From UMGS973 sp963609975 (GTDB taxonomy: Bacteria; Bacillota; Clostridia; Peptostreptococcales; Anaerovoracaceae), in NCBI GenBank assembly GCA_963609975.1, contig CAVDMD010000019.1:1-23869 (forward strand): DNA of 23,869 nucleotides, read 5' to 3'. The notes beneath the pieces were generated by a model. The model was not told the origin of the DNA. It saw only the letters and a program-made list of their open reading frames with translations, and made no database searches. A program made the position numbers and the translations under genes. Below, in pieces: positions 6,706 to 15,205 of the stretch; the first letter of the stretch is position 1, and each line of letters opens with the position of its first letter.

Positions 6706-8397
6706 ATGGCAAGCGACAACATCAAAGGAATGAAAAATCATACCAAATACGAGGTCGGCTATTTCATGCCTCCCGTCCCGTCTTATGACTGGGTTAAAAA
6801 AGATCATGCGGACAAACCTCCAATCTGGTGCAGCGTAGATCTGCGCGACGGCAATCAGGCTCTTATAGTTCCCATGAGCCTCGAAGAAAAGCTCGAATTC
6901 TTCGAATATCTGTGCCGTCTCGGATTTAAGCAGATAGAGGTGGGATTTCCCGCAGCATCGGAAACGGAATATGAATTCCTTCGTACATTAATAGAAAAAA
7001 ACCTGATACCTGAGGATGTGACCATACAGGTGCTGACTCAGTCAAGAGAGCATATAATCGACAAAACCTTCAAAGCTCTTGAAGGCGTCAGAAACGCAAT
7101 AGTTCATCTGTATAACTCAACCTCTGTGGCTCAGAGGCAGCAGGTTTTCAGGAAATCAAAAGACGAAATCAAAAAAATAGCGACAGACGGGGCCCTGCTT
7201 GTCAGAAAATATGCCGACAGCTTCCCGGGAGACACAAACTTCACATTTGAGTATTCCCCCGAAAGCTTCACAGGCACAGAGGTTGATTACGCGCTTGAAG
7301 TATGCAACGCCGTTATCGACATATGGCAGCCGGATTCCGCCAGAAAAACAATAATCAATCTGCCGGCGACAGTGGAAATGTCAATGCCCCATGTATATGC
7401 CTCACAGGTTGAATATATGAGCAAAAATCTGCACTGCAGAGAAAATGTAATCCTGTCTTTGCATCCTCACAACGACAGAGGCACCGCAGTTGCAGACTGT
7501 GAACTGGGTATGCTGGCAGGAGGCGACAGAGTCGAGGGCACACTGTTTGGAAACGGCGAGCGTACAGGCAACGCAGATATACTTACGGTTGCCATGAATC
7601 TGTTTTCACACGGAGTCGATCCCGGACTTGATTTTTCAGATATGCCGGAGGTTGTCGAAATGTATGAAAAATTCACAGACCTCAAAGTCGGACCTCGCCA
7701 GCCTTACGGCGGCAGCCTGGTGTTTGCGGCATTCTCAGGCTCCCATCAGGACGCCATCGCCAAGGGAATGCATCATATCGAGGCAGATCATCCGGACAAG
7801 TGGAACTGCCCTTATCTGCTGATAGACCCTCATGATGTGGGCAGAGAATACGAGGCTGATGTAATCAGAATAAACAGCCAGTCCGGCAAGGGCGGCGTGG
7901 CATATGTGCTTGAAACAAACTACGGATACGATATTCCTAAAAAAATGAGAGAGGAAATCGGCTATCTGATGAAGCATATATCAGACGAGGCTCACAAGGA
8001 GCTTTCACCTGCCGAAATCCACAGGATATTCCAGAATCAGTATGTCAACCGCAAAGATAAAATCAGCATAGAGGACGCCACTTTCTCCAGAGGAGAAAAT
8101 GACATAATGAAGGTAAAAATAGAAGCCACCATCAACGGTGAGCATTACTCACTGAGCGGAGAGGGCAACGGCAGACTGGACGCGGTGACAACGGCGCTGC
8201 GAAACAGTCATAACAGTCTGGAGTATGATTTTGTAACATATCATGAACACGCGCTTGAATCAGAATCCAACTCAAGAGCCGCCTCATATGTTGCAATATC
8301 AAGGAACGGCAAAACTTTCTGGGGTGTAGGCATACACAACGATATTATCTATGCATCTATAAACGCTCTCATCAGCGCTGTCAACAGAGCATTTTAA
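6706..8397 (+). CDS. leuA: 2-Isopropylmalate synthase, long (type 2) form
   Basis: The 563-aa enzyme condenses 2-ketoisovalerate with acetyl-CoA in the first committed step of leucine synthesis. DLRDGNQ (45-51) is the metal and substrate motif of the DRE-TIM family, HPHNDRG (253-259) supplies the metal histidines, and GNGERTGNAD (282-291) is also diagnostic. The C-terminal part (about 450-560) matches the LeuA regulatory domain, including GEGNGRLDAV and a Leu-feedback-type fold. The length and the opening FMPPVPSYDW...PPIWCSVDLRDGNQAL place it in the long LeuA class seen in Corynebacterium and proteobacteria, not the roughly 510-aa class common in Bacillus. AAAGGA lies 9 nt before ATG. It is first in the leu operon, behind the leader peptide and attenuator. 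Confidence 0.95.
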   Translation: MASDNIKGMKNHTKYEVGYFMPPVPSYDWVKKDHADKPPIWCSVDLRDGNQALIVPMSLEEKLEFFEYLCRLGFKQIEVGFPAASETEYEFLRTLIEKNLIPEDVTIQVLTQSREHIIDKTFKALEGVRNAIVHLYNSTSVAQRQQVFRKSKDEIKKIATDGALLVRKYADSFPGDTNFTFEYSPESFTGTEVDYALEVCNAVIDIWQPDSARKTIINLPATVEMSMPHVYASQVEYMSKNLHCRENVILSLHPHNDRGTAVADCELGMLAGGDRVEGTLFGNGERTGNADILTVAMNLFSHGVDPGLDFSDMPEVVEMYEKFTDLKVGPRQPYGGSLVFAAFSGSHQDAIAKGMHHIEADHPDKWNCPYLLIDPHDVGREYEADVIRINSQSGKGGVAYVLETNYGYDIPKKMREEIGYLMKHISDEAHKELSPAEIHRIFQNQYVNRKDKISIEDATFSRGENDIMKVKIEATINGEHYSLSGEGNGRLDAVTTALRNSHNSLEYDFVTYHEHALESESNSRAASYVAISRNGKTFWGVGIHNDIIYASINALISAVNRAF

Positions 8398-8416
8398 CAA
8401 ACAGGAGGAAATTATT

Positions 8417-9679
8417 ATGGGAATGACAATGACACAAAAAATTCTTGCCGCGCACGCAGGTCTTGACGAGGTCAGAGCAGGACAGCTCATCGATGCAAAG
8501 CTTGATATGGTTTTAGCCAATGACATTACGGCGCCTGTTGCAATAAACGAATTTGAAAAAGCAGGATTCGCACAGGTTTTTGACAAAAACAGAATAGCCC
8601 TTGTAATGGACCATTTCACACCAAACAAGGACATCAAGGCTGCGCAGCAGTGTATGCAGACAAGAATATTTGCAAGGAAACACGAAATCGTTAATTTCTA
8701 TGATGTGGGCAATATGGGTATTGAGCACGCTCTGCTTCCCGAGCTTGGCCTTGTCAAGGCGGGCGACTGCGTTATAGGGGCGGACTCTCACACCTGCACC
8801 TACGGAGCACTTGGAGCATTCTCAACAGGCGTGGGCTCCACAGATATGGCCGCAGGCATGGCCAGAGGCACTGCATGGTTTAAGGTACCGTCCGCAATCA
8901 GAGTGGAACTCAAAGGGAAACCGGGCAAATATGTTTCGGGCAAGGATGTGATTCTCCACCTTATCGGAACCATCGGTGTTGACGGCGCATTATACAAATC
9001 CCTTGAATTTATGGGAGAAGGTCTTGCCTCGCTTTCGATGGATGACAGACTGTGCATTGCGAATATGGCAATAGAAGCCGGCGCCAAAAACGGCATATTC
9101 ATGGTTGATGAAGTAACCGAAAACTATATGAAGGGCAGAGCACAAGGCGAATGGAAGGTCTATGCTCCGGATGACGACGCCGAGTATGAGCAGACCATAA
9201 CTGTTGATTTATCTTCACTTAAACCTACTGTCGCGTTTCCTCACCTGCCCGAAAACACAAGGACAATAGACAATGCAGGCGATATCAGAATAGATCAGGT
9301 TGTAATCGGCTCCTGCACCAACGGCCGAATCGAGGATATGGCGGCAGCCGCCGAAATTCTCAAAGGACACAAAGTCGCAAGAGATGTCAGGTGCATCATA
9401 ATCCCCGCAACACAGAAAATATACAAGGAATGCATCGCAAAAGGCTATCTTGATATATTTATCGATGCAGGCTGCGTGGTATCAACACCTACCTGCGGGC
9501 CTTGCCTCGGCGGACATATGGGTATACTTGCAGAGGGCGAGCGCTGCGTTGCAACCACTAACAGAAACTTTGTCGGCAGAATGGGGCATACCGGGTCAGA
9601 GGTATACCTTGCAGGTCCGGCAGTGGCCGCCGCATCGGCAGTAACAGGAAAAATCTCAGATCCCAAGGAGGTAATGTAG
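8417..9679 (+). CDS. leuC: 3-Isopropylmalate dehydratase, large subunit
   Basis: The 420-aa aconitase-family subunit isomerises 2- to 3-isopropylmalate together with LeuD. The three [4Fe-4S] ligands are visible as Cys300 in GSCTNGR and Cys360 and Cys363 in PTCGPCLGG. GADSHTCTYG (121-130) and the RMGHTGSEVYLAGP stretch near the end are further signatures. The length of about 420 aa is that of the archaeal/clostridial two-subunit type and shorter than the roughly 470-aa enteric LeuC. AGGAGG precedes the start. The gene is 19 bp after leuA and 2 bp before leuD. Confidence 0.95.
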   Translation: MGMTMTQKILAAHAGLDEVRAGQLIDAKLDMVLANDITAPVAINEFEKAGFAQVFDKNRIALVMDHFTPNKDIKAAQQCMQTRIFARKHEIVNFYDVGNMGIEHALLPELGLVKAGDCVIGADSHTCTYGALGAFSTGVGSTDMAAGMARGTAWFKVPSAIRVELKGKPGKYVSGKDVILHLIGTIGVDGALYKSLEFMGEGLASLSMDDRLCIANMAIEAGAKNGIFMVDEVTENYMKGRAQGEWKVYAPDDDAEYEQTITVDLSSLKPTVAFPHLPENTRTIDNAGDIRIDQVVIGSCTNGRIEDMAAAAEILKGHKVARDVRCIIIPATQKIYKECIAKGYLDIFIDAGCVVSTPTCGPCLGGHMGILAEGERCVATTNRNFVGRMGHTGSEVYLAGPAVAAASAVTGKISDPKEVM

Positions 9680-9681
9680 CA

Positions 9682-10161
9682 ATGAAAGCACAAGGTTTTG
9701 TTCACAAATACGGAGATAATGTGGATACGGATGTAATAATCCCTGCAAGACACTTAAACACGGCAGATCACAGGGAGCTTGCCTCTCACTGCATGGAGGA
9801 TATAGACAAAGACTTCGTAAACAAGGTTAAAGACGGCGACATTATGGTGGCAGGCTGGAATTTCGGCTGCGGCTCCTCAAGAGAGCACGCTCCTATAGCT
9901 ATCAAAGAATCCGGCATTTCATGCGTTATAGCCAAATCTTTTGCAAGAATTTTTTACAGGAACTCAATCAATATCGGGCTTGCCATTTTAGAATGTCCCG
10001 AAGCTGCCGAAGCTATCGAAGCAGGCGATGAGGTTTCGGTGGATTTTGAAACAGGAACAATCAGAGACATAACCAGAGGCACCGAATACAGGGCAATGCC
10101 GTTTCCTGAATTTATAAACAATATTATCAGATCAGGCGGACTGCTTAATTCCATCAGATAG
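9682..10161 (+). CDS. leuD: 3-Isopropylmalate dehydratase, small subunit
   Basis: The 159-aa swivel-domain subunit pairs with LeuC. YGDNVDTDVIIP (10-21) and GCGSSREHAP (62-71) are the family signatures, and the size matches the short LeuD type that accompanies a 420-aa LeuC. The AAGGAGG ribosome site lies within the last codons of leuC and the intergenic gap is 2 bp, so the two subunits are probably translationally coupled and made in equal amounts. Confidence 0.95.
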   Translation: MKAQGFVHKYGDNVDTDVIIPARHLNTADHRELASHCMEDIDKDFVNKVKDGDIMVAGWNFGCGSSREHAPIAIKESGISCVIAKSFARIFYRNSINIGLAILECPEAAEAIEAGDEVSVDFETGTIRDITRGTEYRAMPFPEFINNIIRSGGLLNSIR

Positions 10162-10170
10162 GAGGACATT

Positions 10171-11241
10171 ATGAAATACAATATAGCTGTAATACCCGGT
10201 GACGGCATAGGCCCGGAGGTCATAAACGAAGCGATTAAGGTGCTTGATGCCACAGGCAAAAAATACGGTCATGAGTTTAATTACACAAAGCTTCTTGCAG
10301 GCGGCGCTGCAATAGATGCAACAGGTGAATGTCTTCCGCAGGAGACAGTGGATATTGCCAAAAAAAGCGACGCGGTACTTCTTGGCGCAGTAGGCGGCCC
10401 AAAGTGGGATTCTCTGCCCGGCGATAAAAGACCCGAAAGAGCGCTGCTTGGAATCAGAAAAGAGCTGGGGCTGTTTGCAAATCTGCGCCCTGCAATAATG
10501 TTTGACGAGCTCAAGGACGCCTGCCCTATCAGACCCGAAAAGGTGGAGGGCGGTCTTGACCTGCTGGTTGTAAGAGAGCTTACAGGCGGTATATACTTTG
10601 GCGAAAGAGGATACAAGGATACAGACATGGGCAGGGCCGCCTATGACATAGAGCAGTATTCGGAGGGCGAAGTAAGAAGAATTGCTGAAATCGCATTCGA
10701 TATGGCAATGAAAAGAAACAAAAAGGTTACAAGTGTTGACAAGGCCAATGTCCTTGAAAGCAGCAGACTCTGGAGAAAAACAGTAGCAGAGGTGGCAAAG
10801 GAATATCCTGATGTGGAGCTTGAGAATTTCTATGTGGACAATACGGCAATGCAGCTTGTATATAACCCGAAGCAGTTTGATGTAATAGTTACAAGCAATA
10901 TATTCGGAGATATTCTTTCGGATGAGGCAAGCATGATTACAGGCTCTCTGGGTATGCTTCCGTCGGCTTCCCTTGCAGAGGGCAATTTCGGAATGTATGA
11001 GCCTGTCCACGGTTCGGCGCCTGATATTGCAGGCACAGGCAAAGCAAATCCAATGGCCGCAATCCTGTCTGCAGCCATGATGCTCAAATACACCTTCGGT
11101 CTGTCAGAGGAGGCTGACGCCATCGAAAATGCTGTCAAAAAAACACTTGCAGCAGGCTACAGAACTCCCGACATTATGTCTGAGGGCAAAGTCCTTGCCA
11201 CTACAGAGCAGACAGGAAGCATGATAGCACAGAACATATAA
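10171..11241 (+). CDS. leuB: 3-Isopropylmalate dehydrogenase
   Basis: The 356-aa NAD-dependent decarboxylating dehydrogenase makes 2-ketoisocaproate, the last precursor before transamination to leucine. Seen are IPGDGIGPEV (8-17), VRELTGGIYFGE (134-145), DKANVLESSRLWR (190-202, with catalytic Lys191), Asp223 in YVDNTAMQ, and GDILSDEAS (246-254) with metal ligands Asp247 and Asp251. GSAPDIAG completes the cofactor site. Length is normal. AGGAGG precedes the ATG, 9 bp after leuD. It is the last gene of the operon and is followed at once by a terminator. The transaminase (ilvE) and ilv genes are not in the window. Confidence 0.95.
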   Translation: MKYNIAVIPGDGIGPEVINEAIKVLDATGKKYGHEFNYTKLLAGGAAIDATGECLPQETVDIAKKSDAVLLGAVGGPKWDSLPGDKRPERALLGIRKELGLFANLRPAIMFDELKDACPIRPEKVEGGLDLLVVRELTGGIYFGERGYKDTDMGRAAYDIEQYSEGEVRRIAEIAFDMAMKRNKKVTSVDKANVLESSRLWRKTVAEVAKEYPDVELENFYVDNTAMQLVYNPKQFDVIVTSNIFGDILSDEASMITGSLGMLPSASLAEGNFGMYEPVHGSAPDIAGTGKANPMAAILSAAMMLKYTFGLSEEADAIENAVKKTLAAGYRTPDIMSEGKVLATTEQTGSMIAQNI

Positions 11242-11248
11242 ATGAATC

Positions 11249-11284
11249 AAGCACAGAGGTTAACATCCCCTGTGCTTTGTTTTT
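11249..11284 (+). terminator. Terminator of the leucine operon
   Basis: AAGCACAGAGG (11249-11259) pairs with CCCCTGTGCTT (11267-11277), one mismatch, followed by TGTTTTT. It separates leuB from the convergent flavodoxin-like gene, whose stop is at 11288. The minus-strand side has only a poor T run. Confidence 0.88.
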
Positions 11285-11287
11285 GAC

Positions 11288-11812
11288 TTAATATTTATAT
11301 TCCCTGCACCATTCAATAACAGGGGTCAGCTTCCTCCTGTCGGTAAAGTCTGCACCTTTGTCGAGTATTTTAATAATCTCTGCGGCTTTCTTTGCTTCTT
11401 CACTGTCTTTGCCTGCCGCGGCAATCTTTTTTAACGCCCTGCCAAACATCATAAGCATTTTTTTCTGACCGCCTGTAAGCCTTGAAAAATCCATGCCGCC
11501 TCTCAGATAAAAAACAGGTGTATCATCAGCTATGCCGTTTTTGGCTCTGAGGTTTTTTATAACGCTGTCATCGGCTTCCGAAATGCCGCAGGGGCATACT
11601 GCTCTGACACTGTATCTTCTCACTGCTTTTTTGAGACCTTCTATTCTGTTTGCGTTTATCCAGCCCATGTATATGATTTCATCGCCCTTTGAAAGTGATT
11701 TTTTGTCTTCTCCAAGCCCTGCATTATATGCGGGAATATGCAGCTGCTCCGACAGCAACTGCGCATATTTTCTTGTAAACCCCGTATTCGAGGTGTATAT
11801 TACAGCTTTCAT
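11288..11812 (-). CDS. Flavodoxin-like domain protein
   Basis: The 174-aa product starts MKAVIYTSNTGFTRKYAQLL, a typical flavodoxin opening with the FMN phosphate loop TSNTGFT (7-13). DEIIYMGWINANRIEGLKK resembles the second strand and flavin loop, and VFYLRGGMDFSRL matches the central strand of the flavodoxin_5 or protoporphyrinogen-oxidase (HemG) style proteins in Firmicutes. The rest of the C-terminal half is helical and Lys-rich. The redox partner is unknown. Start at ATG 11812 is supported by AAAGGAG. It is the last gene of the yabP operon, 21 bp after the LTA-synthase-like gene. Whether it works with that gene or is simply carried along is not evident. Confidence 0.75.
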   Translation of the reverse strand: MKAVIYTSNTGFTRKYAQLLSEQLHIPAYNAGLGEDKKSLSKGDEIIYMGWINANRIEGLKKAVRRYSVRAVCPCGISEADDSVIKNLRAKNGIADDTPVFYLRGGMDFSRLTGGQKKMLMMFGRALKKIAAAGKDSEEAKKAAEIIKILDKGADFTDRRKLTPVIEWCREYKY

Positions 11813-11833
11813 TGCATTTCTCCTTTGGCGGTC

Positions 11834-13816
11834 TTATTCTGTTGTAGACAGGATTTCATCATATTTTTCAATCTGGCTTACCTTGAGTCTGTCAGAGGCT
11901 TCGGGATCCACGTCTTCTTCAAGCGCCAGAAGCGTAGGACTCAGATATGTGGTATCCAGTTTCTCACCGTCTAAGGTCACATAGCTGTACTGTGTGAAAT
12001 TATGCCCTTTGATATATCGTTTTTCGCCAATCCGGACTATCTTGTCTATGCTGATTTTTTTCATGCCCATCTGCATATCGGTAGGCTCCCATACCCTGCC
12101 CTGATATACATACTGGCTGCCGTAAAGCATATCATAGCCCAGCGCTCTTAGATTTTTTTTGTAGGATTTGCTGTCCGCATAGTTCTGATGGTATGTCACA
12201 AGGGTTCCCTCGTGTATTCCAAGTCTGTCAAGCACCTCTGCGCCTATCTGGTATGCGGCCAGGTCTTTGTCCTGTTTTGCCATTCCGAAATTCGACCAGA
12301 TTACATACTGCGTATTGTAAAGGGAGCCGCTTTTCATCTCGTCTTCCGTCATATCAAGAGCCGGCAGATGATCTCCGTACATTACAAGCACAACATCTTC
12401 ATCAAATTCCGACAGTTTATCCGTAAGCTCTTTGATGAATTTATCCATGCTGTGAATCATATTGACATAGTATTCATACTGCCATTTTTTTTCTTCGTCA
12501 GGTGCTTTTGTTATCTCTATTTCAGGATTTTTTATAACCTGCTCCGTAGGATATTTGCCGTGACCCTCCACTGAAATAGTATAGATGTAGTCCTTACCCT
12601 CGGTAATGTCAAGAGCCGTCATTATCTGCTCTGTCAGTATGCCGTCTTTGGCCCAGTTTTTAGGAGTTTTTTCGATATCGTTCATATACTCTATAGATGT
12701 GAAATCATCAAATCCGAGATTTTTGAACACCTGATTTCTGTTGTAGAAAACTCCTCTGTGGTTGTGTATGACATGGGTGCTGTAGCCTATCTCTTTGAGG
12801 TCGTAGGGAATACTTTCAAATGTCTTGTCCAGCAGCACCGACTTGTACGGATATTCTCCCGGTCCGAAGAATTTGGCGCTCATACCTGTAATTGCTTCAA
12901 ACTCCGTATTGGCTGTGCCCGCGCCTACTGCCGGCACTGTGAAATATCCCGAAGAACAGGTTTTCATCAGGTTTCTGAAATTAGGAATCGGATCCTCCGA
13001 GCATTCTATTGAGCTTACAAGCTGCGGGTCTATGAATGATTCAAGCTGCAGAAATATTATATTCGGAGTATCCTCCTCCTTTGCCTGCTCCACAGCGCTA
13101 TCCATGTTATCAAGCTCTCCGTTTTTGTATATTCCGAGGATTTCTTCCTTTGAATAATTTTTCGGCCTGTCTATGCCTGTGTCAAGCCATGTGCTGATAA
13201 AGCTGTACGGCACGCCGTTGTCTCTGTAGCCCATTGCAAGGTTGCCGAAGAATGTGTCTACAACGCCTGCTGCAATTCCGAGGTTAAAAACTCCCACAGT
13301 CCCAAGCATTATAGCAATTACCGCCGCTATGTTTCTCTTGTAGTGAATTTTTTCTCTTTTTTTGGGTCCTTTGATAAACAGAAACACAAAGCCTGCGGCC
13401 ACAACAACCGCCGCTGCCGCAAGCAGCACAATCTCAAACCCTGTAAGATATGTAGGCAGGATCGAAAGCCCGTCCTCCAGCATTGTCAGATCGTTGATGG
13501 TAAACGGTGTCATTCTTTTGAGAAGTATCACGCCGTTTGCAATGCCAAGAAGCAGCCATACAAACGATATAAACGAGAACACAAAGGCTCTTCTTCTGAA
13601 AAGGCACGCTATGCTCAGTGTCGCAAAGATTATGCAGACGTTGAGCAGAAATACAAGCGGGCTTGTAAATGCAAATTTCAGCGCCTGTATCAGAGAATGC
13701 CTTGCCGCTGTCTCTATTATCAGATTTATAAGCAGCGCTATTACCGCTGTAACCGTCAGGCTGTTGATGTATTTTTTTTGTGCCAGCCTGCGATATATGT
13801 CTTTTATTCTGTTCAT
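11834..13816 (-). CDS. LTA-synthase-family sulfatase (membrane phosphoglycerol transferase-like)
   Basis: The 660-aa product has about five N-terminal membrane segments (roughly residues 19-39, 45-72, 78-100, 126-148, 166-190) and a large extracellular sulfatase-type domain. Metal and active-site residues by analogy with S. aureus LtaS are Glu259 in LQLES, nucleophile Thr301 in GAGTANTEFE, and Asp482-His483 in YGDHLP. His419 in VEGHG is another likely site residue. Such enzymes move glycerol-phosphate onto glycolipids or related polymers, so an envelope polymer role is expected; the exact acceptor cannot be told. The start overlaps the rsmA stop (ATGA, 13813-13816) with GGGGGA upstream, so translation is coupled to rsmA. 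Confidence 0.9.
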   Translation of the reverse strand: MNRIKDIYRRLAQKKYINSLTVTAVIALLINLIIETAARHSLIQALKFAFTSPLVFLLNVCIIFATLSIACLFRRRAFVFSFISFVWLLLGIANGVILLKRMTPFTINDLTMLEDGLSILPTYLTGFEIVLLAAAAVVVAAGFVFLFIKGPKKREKIHYKRNIAAVIAIMLGTVGVFNLGIAAGVVDTFFGNLAMGYRDNGVPYSFISTWLDTGIDRPKNYSKEEILGIYKNGELDNMDSAVEQAKEEDTPNIIFLQLESFIDPQLVSSIECSEDPIPNFRNLMKTCSSGYFTVPAVGAGTANTEFEAITGMSAKFFGPGEYPYKSVLLDKTFESIPYDLKEIGYSTHVIHNHRGVFYNRNQVFKNLGFDDFTSIEYMNDIEKTPKNWAKDGILTEQIMTALDITEGKDYIYTISVEGHGKYPTEQVIKNPEIEITKAPDEEKKWQYEYYVNMIHSMDKFIKELTDKLSEFDEDVVLVMYGDHLPALDMTEDEMKSGSLYNTQYVIWSNFGMAKQDKDLAAYQIGAEVLDRLGIHEGTLVTYHQNYADSKSYKKNLRALGYDMLYGSQYVYQGRVWEPTDMQMGMKKISIDKIVRIGEKRYIKGHNFTQYSYVTLDGEKLDTTYLSPTLLALEEDVDPEASDRLKVSQIEKYDEILSTTE

Positions 13817-14676
13817 TCTGTCATTCCCCCTGAAATAGTATCCGCAATCATGCCAAATTCTGCAAGTGACAGGGTTTCTGCTCTGCGCTGCGGGTCTATG
13901 CCGTTTATCTCAAATACTCCGGCAAGCTTTGCTTTGTCTGTGCCGCAGACTCCGTTAAGAGAGTTTAGTATGGTTTTTCTTCTCTGTCCAAAGCCTTTTT
14001 TGATGCACTCAAAAAATATGCTTCTGTCCCTGACCTCTACCGCAGGCGAGCTCAGCACATCAAGTCTCAGCACTGCCGAATCGATTTTCGGTCTTGGTAC
14101 AAAGGCTTCTTTGGGTACAGATGCAATCTGTGTGACATTGCAGTAAAACTGCACGGCGGCAGTGATTGCTCCCGCGTTTTTGCTTCCTACAGGTGCTTTG
14201 ATTCTGTCTGCGACTTCTTTTTGCATCATTACAGTTACAGAATCCGCCGGCACACCCTCCTCTAATATCTTCATAATAATCGGGGTTGTGATGTAGTACG
14301 GCAGATTGCCTATTATTCTGACAGCGTCATAGCCTTTGTTTGCCTCTATTATCGCTTTGAGGTCTGTTTTGAGTATGTCCGCATTTATTATTTCAAGGTT
14401 GTCGTAGCCGGCCAGCGTTTCCTCAAGTATCGGAATCAGCCTCTGGTCCAGTTCTATTGCAATAACTCTGCCTGCTGTTTCGAGGGCTTCTCTGGTAAGC
14501 ACGCCTATCCCCGGGCCTATCTCTATGACAAGGTCATTTGAGGATATGCCGGAGCTTCTGATAATTTCGTCTATTATATTCTTGTCCGTAAGGAAATTCT
14601 GTCCCAGTGATTTTGACAGTCTGAAATTATGCCTGTCCCTGATTTCGTTTATTGTCTGTGCCGAATATAGTTTCAT
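13813..14676 (-). CDS. rsmA: 16S rRNA (adenine1518-N6/adenine1519-N6)-dimethyltransferase
   Basis: The 287-aa RsmA (KsgA) enzyme dimethylates two adjacent adenines near the 3' end of 16S rRNA with S-adenosylmethionine. Signatures are KSLGQNFLTD (22-31), the SAM-binding EIGPGIGVLT (52-61), the acidic residue Glu75 in IELD, and the catalytic NLPYYITTP (124-132). FVPRPKIDSAV near 182 is also conserved. The first 22 residues match the usual N-terminus, and AGAGGA sits 7 nt before this ATG. The start is therefore real although it lies 50 bp inside the end of rnmV. RnmV and RsmA are commonly neighbours in Firmicutes. Confidence 0.95.
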   Translation of the reverse strand: MKLYSAQTINEIRDRHNFRLSKSLGQNFLTDKNIIDEIIRSSGISSNDLVIEIGPGIGVLTREALETAGRVIAIELDQRLIPILEETLAGYDNLEIINADILKTDLKAIIEANKGYDAVRIIGNLPYYITTPIIMKILEEGVPADSVTVMMQKEVADRIKAPVGSKNAGAITAAVQFYCNVTQIASVPKEAFVPRPKIDSAVLRLDVLSSPAVEVRDRSIFFECIKKGFGQRRKTILNSLNGVCGTDKAKLAGVFEINGIDPQRRAETLSLAEFGMIADTISGGMTE

Positions 14677-15205
14677 TGTTTAATCCTCTAAAAAACTGTT
14701 CCCTTGTAATTCCGTAACGGTTCAGCTTGCGCAAAAAAGCTCCCGTGTTGCCGTAGCCTATGCCGAGTATCCTGCCCAGAGCCTGTCTTTTTTCTTTGGA
14801 GCCCTCGCCCGTAAGACCGTTTTCGATCATATCTGACATATCAAAGGTATCTCCTCCGCCCGATGCCGATGCACAGCACACTTTAAGGAGCGCCGCCTCT
14901 ATATCTTCAGGCCGCGCATTCTCTATACCTATATCTCCGTCCTTTGAGGCTTCTTTGCGTGTAAGAAAAGCCTCTTTGGCATCGGGGTATTTTGCCATTA
15001 GTTTTTTGCGGATTCTCTCACCTGCGCTGTCCGGATCGGTAAACACTATAATTCCGCAGGTGCCGTAGGCTTTGTCTATAAGCTGCCATGTCGCCGCAGT
15101 AATACCATAACCGTGTGTTTCAATGGTCTCGGCATCAACCGCTCTTTTGACTGCACAGGTGTCGTCTCTGCCTTCAACTATAATTGCTTCATTTATCTTC
15201 ATCAT
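14627..15205 (-). CDS. rnmV: Ribonuclease M5 (5S rRNA maturation)
   Basis: The 192-aa product has the Toprim fold of RNase M5, which trims precursor 5S rRNA. Metal-binding residues are Glu11 in IIVEGRDD and Asp57/Asp59 in FTDPDSAGERIR. Also seen are GDIGIENA (90-97) and the C-terminal YGNTGAFLRKLNRYGITREQF stretch, typical of the family. Two in-frame ATGs head the gene (15205 and 15202); GAGGAAAA upstream lies rather far away at 12 nt. The 5' end overlaps the preceding divIC-like gene by 17 bp and the 3' end overlaps rsmA by 50 bp. Confidence 0.92.
   Translation of the reverse strand: MMKINEAIIVEGRDDTCAVKRAVDAETIETHGYGITAATWQLIDKAYGTCGIIVFTDPDSAGERIRKKLMAKYPDAKEAFLTRKEASKDGDIGIENARPEDIEAALLKVCCASASGGGDTFDMSDMIENGLTGEGSKEKRQALGRILGIGYGNTGAFLRKLNRYGITREQFFRGLNNETIFGTDNKRNQGQA

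Noticed and set aside
10132..11010. Minus-strand open frame of 292 codons opposite leuB
   Set aside because: leuB on the plus strand has all family motifs; the antisense frame is His/Cys-rich, lacks a start signal and looks like a shadow.
13343..14146. Plus-strand open frame of 267 codons spanning the LTA-synthase-like and rsmA genes
   Set aside because: It lies antisense across two well-supported genes and the protein is a low-complexity Lys/Arg/Cys-rich mixture with no domain.
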